DNA from: an uncultured Prevotella sp.
GTDB lineage: Bacteria; Bacteroidota; Bacteroidia; Bacteroidales; Bacteroidaceae
Reading direction: 5' to 3'
Assembly: GCA_905373605.1 (NCBI GenBank)
Contig: CAJPTO010000096.1
Location: forward strand, 1-10,610
DNA length: 10,610 bases
Shown here: positions 5,334 through 10,610 of the stretch, piece by piece
Position numbering within the stretch: position 1 is the stretch's first letter
Layout: every line of letters starts with the position of its first letter
Program-made: the position numbers and the translations under genes
The notes under the pieces: generated by a model
Seen by the model: the letters and a program-made list of their open reading frames with translations, nothing else
Database searches by the model: none
Told to the model about the DNA's origin: nothing

Positions 5334-5389
5334 CCAGAGTTCACCAATGACTCTACTCCTTACTCCTTACAAGCTTTTCTACCAGAAAA

Positions 5390-6619
5390 TCACAACTTCG
5401 CCTTGAACGCATCGAACACCTCTTTATAGCCATTAAACACATTGATGTCTACCTCGCCTTGAATGCCTTGCACACGCCCGTCGGGGCAAAGTTGCCAGTA
5501 AACCAGATGCACATCGGGTTTATATTCGCCGTAACGCGCAATCCAAATGTCGTAGTCGCGCTTGATGTCGGGGGCTAAAGGCAGGTAGCGGTTGACGAAT
5601 TGTTGGCTGATATAAAGTATGGGACGCTTGCCCGTGCGCTGCTCTACGATGGCCAACCATGTGCGAACGGCCTTGAAAAGCACCTCGGGACCACCCATCT
5701 TCGCTATCTGTTGCGGACTCGGTTCTACATCCAACACTGGCGGAAAGTCGCCTTTTGCAACGTAAGAATGGCGCAGGAAGTGGGCCGCTTGCGCCGCGGC
5801 AGGCGAGTGGATGGAAAAGAAATGATACGTGCCAACGCTAAATCCGTGGGCGCGGGCTTGCTTATAGTCGACCTTGTAAAAGGGATTGAGCAACGACTTG
5901 CCCTCGGTGCTCTTGATATAGATGAAAGAAATGGGATAGTTCACCTTGCCGTGTATGGCCTTTCGGCTTGCCGTACCCAGGTGGGTGATGCGCAGCTGGT
6001 TCCATTTGATGGGGTAGACGCGCTTTTTGATGACGTGTTGGTACTTCGAAATGTCGATGCCATAGATGCGTTCGGTGGTGTAGGTTAGGCGTTCGCCAAG
6101 GTATTGGCCCGCTTTCCATTCGCCCACCTTCACCTTTGGCTGTGCGGTAAGGGCGAAGCCCTTGCCTGTTTGCATGTCGTTTTCCCAATGCCCCTCGTAG
6201 TGGCTGCCGTCTTTGCCGGTGTGTTCGCCGTGTCCCGTGGCCAGCATCTGGCGGTTGAAGCTGCCCACATACACGCCCGTGCTGTCTTCGCGGCGGCCAC
6301 TCACCAGCGTGTCGGCGTTCCATTGTCCTGTTACTTTTCGGCCTTGTGCATCGTAGGCCATGCCCCAACCTTGGCGTTTGCCGTCTTTCCATTGCCCGGC
6401 ATACACCACAGAGTCTTTCAACCACAGCACGCCATAGCCGTCGCTACGGCCATTGCGCACCGAGCCTTGATAGGTTATGTCGCCTTCGCGCTGCAAAACC
6501 TGCCCCGTGCCGTCGCCGTTTAGGGTGCTTTGTTCGAAGTGACAAGCCCCGAAAAGCCCAACGGCGAAGAGTGCCGCGAACCAAAGAAAACGCTTGGGAT
6601 GCCTTATTTCTCGTTCCAT
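5390..6619 (-). CDS. MORN-repeat GH25 lysozyme-like lipoprotein
   Basis: A 409-residue protein. An N-terminal hydrophobic segment (11-25) ends in F-G-A-C26, a probable lipid attachment site. Residues about 49-165 hold MORN-type repeats (Y-x-G-x-x-x-x-G-x-x-x-G-x-G), such as YAGQWKDGKRQGWG and YEGHWENDMQTGKG, which often mediate envelope or protein contacts. Residues about 185-405 are a glycoside hydrolase family 25 domain: GIDISKYQ with D189, FIYIKSTEG, GTYHFFS, FPPVLDVEPS with D297 and E299, YWQL and D391. These match the acidic catalytic set, so it should cleave the peptidoglycan glycan strand (N-acetylmuramidase). An insertion after WNQLR (ITHLGTASRKAIHGKVNYP) is common in Bacteroidetes members. 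Its start codon overlaps the end of the preceding gene by 16 bases (6604-6619), which suggests translational coupling. Confidence 0.92.
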   Translation of the reverse strand: MEREIRHPKRFLWFAALFAVGLFGACHFEQSTLNGDGTGQVLQREGDITYQGSVRNGRSDGYGVLWLKDSVVYAGQWKDGKRQGWGMAYDAQGRKVTGQWNADTLVSGRREDSTGVYVGSFNRQMLATGHGEHTGKDGSHYEGHWENDMQTGKGFALTAQPKVKVGEWKAGQYLGERLTYTTERIYGIDISKYQHVIKKRVYPIKWNQLRITHLGTASRKAIHGKVNYPISFIYIKSTEGKSLLNPFYKVDYKQARAHGFSVGTYHFFSIHSPAAAQAAHFLRHSYVAKGDFPPVLDVEPSPQQIAKMGGPEVLFKAVRTWLAIVEQRTGKRPILYISQQFVNRYLPLAPDIKRDYDIWIARYGEYKPDVHLVYWQLCPDGRVQGIQGEVDINVFNGYKEVFDAFKAKL

Positions 6620-7608
6620 AATATTTGGGCAATGACGTGGCGAGGCACAATCCCTACGCCGTTATACATTCCGATGAAGCGTCCCCACGTGCTGAAAACA
6701 GGCGCACCTGCCCGTCCCAGAATAGCGTGCATGCGCAAATGGCCGTCTTTTTCAACATTGGCCACCCACACCGCCGCACTGTCTCTCGTGGCTGCTTGCG
6801 CGTCAATGCCCAATGCGGGCATGCTGGCCACGTGCACTTCTCCCACTGCCGACACGTTCCAAGGCAATGCAGAGAGGACGGTTGCGCGCCAAGGCGTCTG
6901 GCCGTCTGTGGTTTGTAGCAGGCACATCGCGTTCTGCCTGTCTTCGCGCAAGCAGGTAGCTGCTAGCATCTTTCCGCCGAAAAGCACGGCATAACGCGTA
7001 TGGCGAAACACCCGTGGCCGCTTTTCTTTGTTCAGGGCGGCAAGCCTTTGCTTCACATTCCGCACCTCGGCCAAGCGCATTTTCAGCTTATGGGCGTAGG
7101 CCACAACGGCCGTGAAGCCTTCGTCTTGCATGCCGTGCACACGTATGTAGTAGTCGGTTTCTCTTATTTCTCGCTTCAATTGTTTCTCTTGGGCAATGGT
7201 TTTAGCCAGCGTTTTGGCAATCATGGTGTTTACGTCGGTGGGCAATGCACAGTTGCTCGTGGCATTTTGCGGCAATGCGGCCACAATGCGGCCACTGCAC
7301 GAGGGCAGTAAGGCAAACCTGTTGGCCCAAAAGCCAGAGGTGAAATGAGGTGTTTGGAGTGGGGTGGGGGTGGAAGCCGTTCCCGAAAAGGTGCTGTCGG
7401 GAGCCATAGCTGCAAAAAACACCATCTTCTCGGCCTTTGTCCCTACGCTGTACCACATGGTGCTTTGCACAACAACAACGCTATTGCGCATCTGTCGTTG
7501 CGAAGAAAAACCGCACATCGTGACATAAACCAGCAGTCCCACCACCAACACGGCGGCAACAAGGCTCCATGCCATGCCCTTGCTCAACCTTCTTTGCTTT
7601 CTTTTCAT
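6604..7608 (-). CDS. Membrane-anchored protein resembling an inactive trypsin-fold peptidase
   Basis: A 334-residue protein from ATG 7608. A basic N-terminus (K-R-K-Q-R-R) precedes one membrane segment (about 13-32), so the rest is probably periplasmic. About 88-113 includes SGFWANRF, similar to the G-S-G-F start of S1-type peptidase domains; a helical, charged segment (about 130-193) follows; and near the C-terminus LGRAGAPVFSTWGRFIGM (297-314) resembles the G-N-S-G-G-P-V-F/W-G-x-x-I-G segment of trypsin-fold proteases with alanine in place of the catalytic serine. No convincing catalytic histidine motif is seen. I infer a pseudoprotease; no named family is recognised. ATG 7608 follows an A/T-rich leader and directly precedes the basic region; an in-frame ATG at 7632 would add eight residues. 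It overlaps the lysozyme gene by 16 bases, so it may chaperone, anchor or regulate that enzyme. Confidence 0.75.
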   Translation of the reverse strand: MKRKQRRLSKGMAWSLVAAVLVVGLLVYVTMCGFSSQRQMRNSVVVVQSTMWYSVGTKAEKMVFFAAMAPDSTFSGTASTPTPLQTPHFTSGFWANRFALLPSCSGRIVAALPQNATSNCALPTDVNTMIAKTLAKTIAQEKQLKREIRETDYYIRVHGMQDEGFTAVVAYAHKLKMRLAEVRNVKQRLAALNKEKRPRVFRHTRYAVLFGGKMLAATCLREDRQNAMCLLQTTDGQTPWRATVLSALPWNVSAVGEVHVASMPALGIDAQAATRDSAAVWVANVEKDGHLRMHAILGRAGAPVFSTWGRFIGMYNGVGIVPRHVIAQILWNEK

Positions 7609-7652
7609 TAATTGTGTATGGGCGTTTTGCACCCGTTTGTCGTTTCGCGGTG

Positions 7653-7660
7653 CAAAGTTA
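7653..7660 (-). promoter_or_regulatory. Promoter -7 box of the pseudoprotease-lysozyme operon
   Basis: On the minus strand TAACTTTG (7660 down to 7653) is an exact TAnnTTTG match. No clear TTTG lies 19-21 bases upstream, so only half of the promoter is supported. Transcription would start near 7646, giving a leader of about 38 bases to ATG 7608 and only about 14 to ATG 7632. Confidence 0.55.
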
Positions 7661-7776
7661 ATCTAAAATTCCTAATTCAGCGCGCCTCGCTGTGTGAATA
7701 TTCGCATGGTGAAAAAGGAGCATATTCCGCCCGACATTCGTTTGCACATTTTTTTGCACATATATATAAGGTGTGG

Positions 7777-7808
7777 CTTGCTGTTCTCAACATTTTATTT
7801 TATCTTTG
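7777..7808 (+). promoter_or_regulatory. Promoter of the GH97 gene
   Basis: CTTG (7777-7780), 20 bases, TATCTTTG (7801-7808): an exact -7 box and a -33 box with one mismatch, at the expected spacing. Transcription would start near 7814, so the ATG at 7773 in the same frame is not on this transcript, and the leader to ATG 7893 is about 80 bases. Confidence 0.75.
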
Positions 7809-7892
7809 CAAGGCGAGCCTGGGTTGATGACAGCAATGCTCGCATGGGCTATTTGGCCCACCTCGGCCGATTATTCAATAACTAACAACGAT

Positions 7893-9986
7893 ATGAAAAG
7901 ATTTATTTTGTCTGCATGCTTGCTGCTGACGGCTGCTTTTAGTGCCGCGGCGCAAGAGGTGGCGTCGCCCAATGGCGATGTGAAAGTGAGCTTCGCACTC
8001 AACAATTCCACGCCTACCTATAGCGTAACCTTCCGCGGAAAACCCGTTATCAAACCCAGCAGAATGGGGTTTGCGCTGGTTAAGGGGGGCGACTTGCTGG
8101 ATGGCTTTACGCTGCTGGGCAACGATATGACCACAGCCGACGACACATGGACACCCGTTTGGGGCGAGAGCCGCACCATCAGGAACCATTACAACGAACT
8201 GTTGGTGCGACTGGAGCAAAAGTCTACCGAACGCCGACTCAACATCCGCTTCCGCGTTTACGATGATGGCGTGGGATTTCGTTACGAGTTTCCGCAGGAA
8301 GGCAAGCTCAACTACTTTGTGGTGAAGGACGAACGCACCGAATTTGCTATGGCCGGCGACCACACTGCGTGGTGGATACCGGGCGATTACGACACGCAGG
8401 AGTACGAATACACGCAATCGAAGCTCAGTCAGGTGCGAGAGATGATGAAGACGGCAGTGACTGAGAACATGTCGCAAACAACCTTTTCGCCCACTGGCGT
8501 GCAAACTTCGCTGATGATGAAAACGGCCGATGGGCTATACATCAACCTGCACGAGGCGGCATTGGTGGATTATCCCGCGATGAACCTCAACCTTGACGAC
8601 CGACAAATGGTGTTCACATCCTGGCTAACACCCGATGCCAAGGGCGCGAAAGCCTATCTGCACACGCCTTTCAGCACGCCTTGGCGCACCGTTCTGGTGA
8701 CAGACGATGCACGTCGAGTGCTTGCCAGCAACCTTATCCTTAACCTTAACGAACCCTGCAAGTATGCAGACACGTCGTGGATACGCCCTGTTAAGTATGT
8801 GGGTGTTTGGTGGGAGATGATTTCGGGCAAGGCCGACTGGGCTTATACGCAGCAATATCCCTCGGTGATTATCGGCGAAACGGATTACAGCAAGGCCAAA
8901 CCATCGGGCCGACACGCTGCCAACAACGCCAATGTGCGACGCTACATCGACTTCGCCGCCGAACATGGATTCGACCAAGTGTTGGTGGAAGGATGGAACA
9001 TCGGCTGGGAAGACTGGGCCGGTAACATGAAAGAACACGTCTTCGACTTCCAAACACCTTATCCCGACTTCGACATCAAGGCTCTCAACGATTATGCCCA
9101 CTCCAAGAATGTGCGACTGATGATGCACCATGAAACGTCTTCTTCGGTGATGAACTATGAACGTTACATGGACCGCGCATACAAGTTGATGAACCTTTAC
9201 GGCTACAACTCGGTGAAAAGCGGCTACGTGGGCGACATCATTCCACGCGGAGAACATCACTACGGGCAGGTGATGGTGAACCATTACCTCGAAGCGGTGA
9301 AGCGTGCTGCCGACTATAAGATTATGGTTAACGCCCACGAGGCTGTGCGTCCCACAGGGTTGTGCCGCACTTACCCCAACCTCATCGGCAACGAGAGTGC
9401 TCGCGGCACCGAATATCAGGCCTTCGGGGGCAGCAAACCGGGCCATACGGCCATATTGCCTTTCACCCGTTTGCAGGGCGGACCGATGGATTACACCCCT
9501 GGCATCTTTGAAATGGATTGCGCCAGTGGGTCGCATGTCAATTCCACCATCTGCGGACAGCTTGCACTTTACGTGACGATGTACAGCCCACTGCAAATGG
9601 CGGCCGACTTTCCCGAGAATTATCTCAAGCATCCCGATGCATTCCAGTTCATCAAAGATGTTGCCGTGGACTGGGATCGCACGCTTTACCTCGAAGCTGA
9701 ACCTATGGCTTACGTCACTGCCGCGCGCAAAGCCAAAGGCACCGACACGTGGTTTGTGGGATGTGTGTCGGGAAACGCCGCACACAAGTCGCAACTCTCG
9801 CTTTCGTTCCTAGACAAAGGGCGTAAATACGAAGCAACCATCTACACCGATGCGCCCGATGCCGACTATCGTTCTAACCCGAAAGCCTACCGCATTGAGC
9901 GGCGCACGGTTACTTCGACCACAAAACTCTCGCTCACTGCTGTTGCTGGTGGCGGATACGCCATTTCAATCGTGCCGAAGAAGTAA
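7893..9986 (+). CDS. Glycoside hydrolase family 97 alpha-glucosidase (SusB-like), exported
   Basis: A 697-residue enzyme. Residues 1-20 are a signal peptide (K2-R3, LLLTAAFSAAA before Q21), so it acts in the periplasm. An N-terminal beta-sandwich (about 22-270) precedes a TIM barrel (about 285-600) and a C-terminal beta domain. The family signatures HHETSSS, KSGYVGDIIPRGEHHYGQ, NAHEAVRPTG and NESARGTE are intact. Glutamates E414, E483 and E507 match the spacing of SusB E439, E508 and E532 exactly (69 and 24 residues apart), which places it in the inverting alpha-glucosidase branch rather than the retaining branch with an aspartate nucleophile. It should release glucose from alpha-linked oligosaccharides, as in starch use. 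ATG 7893 was chosen over 7773 because the signal peptide starts there and the promoter lies between them. No susC/susD-like genes are in the window. Confidence 0.96.
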   Translation: MKRFILSACLLLTAAFSAAAQEVASPNGDVKVSFALNNSTPTYSVTFRGKPVIKPSRMGFALVKGGDLLDGFTLLGNDMTTADDTWTPVWGESRTIRNHYNELLVRLEQKSTERRLNIRFRVYDDGVGFRYEFPQEGKLNYFVVKDERTEFAMAGDHTAWWIPGDYDTQEYEYTQSKLSQVREMMKTAVTENMSQTTFSPTGVQTSLMMKTADGLYINLHEAALVDYPAMNLNLDDRQMVFTSWLTPDAKGAKAYLHTPFSTPWRTVLVTDDARRVLASNLILNLNEPCKYADTSWIRPVKYVGVWWEMISGKADWAYTQQYPSVIIGETDYSKAKPSGRHAANNANVRRYIDFAAEHGFDQVLVEGWNIGWEDWAGNMKEHVFDFQTPYPDFDIKALNDYAHSKNVRLMMHHETSSSVMNYERYMDRAYKLMNLYGYNSVKSGYVGDIIPRGEHHYGQVMVNHYLEAVKRAADYKIMVNAHEAVRPTGLCRTYPNLIGNESARGTEYQAFGGSKPGHTAILPFTRLQGGPMDYTPGIFEMDCASGSHVNSTICGQLALYVTMYSPLQMAADFPENYLKHPDAFQFIKDVAVDWDRTLYLEAEPMAYVTAARKAKGTDTWFVGCVSGNAAHKSQLSLSFLDKGRKYEATIYTDAPDADYRSNPKAYRIERRTVTSTTKLSLTAVAGGGYAISIVPKK

Positions 9987-10040
9987 AGGGAGCAGCAAGT
10001 TTGTATGTTTCTCACTTGCATGAGGCACGTTCTTAATCTT

Positions 10041-10095
10041 CCACGCAAAGGTTCAACGCTTATTTGGCCTTGAACTTTTGCGTGGATTTTTCTTT
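10041..10095 (+). terminator. Intrinsic terminator of the GH97 gene
   Basis: CCACGCAAAGGTTCAA (10041-10056) pairs with 10070-10085 over 16 positions, with one G-T wobble, around a 13-base loop. The stem is followed by ATTTTTCTTT. It lies 54 bases after the GH97 stop codon and is the clearest rho-independent terminator in the window. Confidence 0.85.
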
Positions 10096-10306
10096 GCCAA
10101 GTGTTATGTTTATGCGCGTGTTGCCCAATGAAATCGCACTTAAATGATGGTTAGCAAGATGAACGATGAACTAAAGTTTTCCACTTGCATGTTTTTTCCT
10201 GACAACACACGCTGCTTGATGACACACATGCTGCTCAGCCTTGAAAAGGGGTTCTGAGATTATGAGGCCACGGGAGAGCTGTTTAGAGAAGAGGTCATCT
10301 TGACTT
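10096..10306. other. Intergenic stretch without a supported gene
   Basis: No coding region or RNA gene is recognisable. The only pattern noted is a short direct repeat, ACACACGCTGCT (10206-10217) and ACACACATGCTGCT (10223-10236). Confidence 0.4.
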
Positions 10307-10399
10307 TTATTTCTCAATAAGTAAAGTTTTCAGTAAGGATTTTAACATTATGGCTGCCTTCTCTCTCCACAGTTTGGCCATCGACCCCAAATAATTCAT
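10307..10399 (-). CDS. Candidate 30-residue amphipathic small protein
   Basis: An ATG at 10399 opens a 30-codon frame ending at TAA (10307-10309). The peptide starts M-N-Y-L-G-S-M-A-K-L-W-R and continues with regularly spaced lysines and leucines (MLKSLLKTLLIEK at the end), which would form a strongly amphipathic, basic helix. M7 is an alternative start. Such composition is unusual for a random frame. There is no obvious promoter or ribosome-binding site, and the frame is too short to prove coding from one sequence. Membrane-active peptide, toxin-like or regulatory peptide roles are all speculative. It lies next to the palindromic repeat element at the window edge and may belong to a dispersed unit. 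Confidence 0.35.
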   Translation of the reverse strand: MNYLGSMAKLWREKAAIMLKSLLKTLLIEK

Positions 10400-10450
10400 T
10401 CTCGCATGGGGTTGTTGTGAGAAATTAGGGGTGAGAAGAAGCACCTGACA

Positions 10451-10591
10451 CGGCATTTAGCCGCATTTATCCCGTCTTTTGGTGAAAAACAAATGCTAAG
10501 TGCCGCAAATAGCTGTGCTTTTTGCATGAAAAAGCTGAGCTAAATGCGGCACTTAGCCATGCTTTTTGCATGAAAAAGCTGAGCTAAATGC
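10451..10591. repeat. Nested palindrome and 32-bp direct repeat
   Basis: GCTAAGTGCCGCA (10495-10507) and TGCGGCACTTAGC (10545-10557) form a perfect 13-bp stem. Inside lies a second stem, GCTTTTT (10517-10523) with AAAAAGC (10529-10535), around GCATG, flanked by TAGC/GCTA. The 32 bases 10516-10547 are repeated exactly at 10560-10591 (period 44), so the inner hairpin is present twice. A related motif, GCCGCATTTA (10460-10469), is the reverse complement of 10541-10550. The structure suggests a REP-like or small non-autonomous element. Confidence 0.75.
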
Positions 10592-10610
10592 ACCAAAATG
10601 CTGGGTAATG

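Noticed and set aside
7773..7892. Longer start (ATG 7773) for the GH97 gene
   Set aside because: It would lie inside and upstream of the promoter, and would bury the clear signal peptide that starts at 7893.
8625..9794. 389-codon minus-strand frame opposite the GH97 gene
   Set aside because: The plus strand carries intact GH97 catalytic motifs throughout; the reverse frame is histidine/valine-rich shadow sequence without recognisable motifs.

Overview
The window reads as chromosomal DNA of a Bacteroidales bacterium, most likely from the Prevotella group. The evidence is the Bacteroidetes-type promoter boxes (TAnnTTTG, usually with a TTG-type box about 20 bases upstream) before several genes, an M56 peptidase fused to a TonB C-terminal domain, a SusB-like GH97 enzyme, a MORN/GH25 lysozyme lipoprotein, and intergenic short-period repeat nests. 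The species call is inference; no rRNA or tRNA gene is visible.

Layout. (1) Positions 1-755, minus strand: the first 27 codons of a probable ECF sigma factor run off the left edge, preceded by a small lipoprotein gene with its own promoter. (2) Positions 756-1442: intergenic DNA with four tandem 22-bp hairpin units, then two perfect dyads (TACGAA-N3-TTCGTA) that look like BlaI operators. (3) Positions 1443-4755, plus strand: a BlaI-type repressor, an M56 (BlaR1-like) membrane metallopeptidase whose extracytoplasmic sensor is a TonB C-terminal domain, and two further small exported proteins made of little more than the same TonB domain. The second module keeps a remnant of the peptidase coding sequence just upstream of its start, so it probably arose by partial duplication. 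(4) Positions 4756-5389: a gene-free nest of short repeats (hairpin, 8-bp arrays, a 9-10 bp array, an inverted repeat) between convergent genes. (5) Positions 5390-7608, minus strand: two overlapping genes, an anchored protein resembling an inactive trypsin-fold protease and a MORN-repeat GH25 lysozyme lipoprotein. (6) Positions 7893-9986, plus strand: an exported GH97 alpha-glucosidase with the SusB-type (inverting) glutamates. (7) Positions 9987-10610: a good intrinsic terminator, a candidate 30-residue amphipathic small protein, and a nested palindrome/direct-repeat element at the right edge.

How they may work together. BlaI represses its own promoter through the two operators; the M56 protein presumably senses an envelope signal through its TonB-like domain and relieves repression by triggering BlaI proteolysis, as in BlaR1/BlaI systems. 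The ligand is unknown, and no beta-lactamase or penicillin-binding sensor is present. The two extra TonB-domain proteins may be accessory or decoy ligand-binding modules. The lysozyme operon and the GH97 enzyme appear to be independent units. The most unusual parts are the triplicated TonB-domain cassette, the inactive-looking protease coupled to a lysozyme, and the short-period repeat nest.
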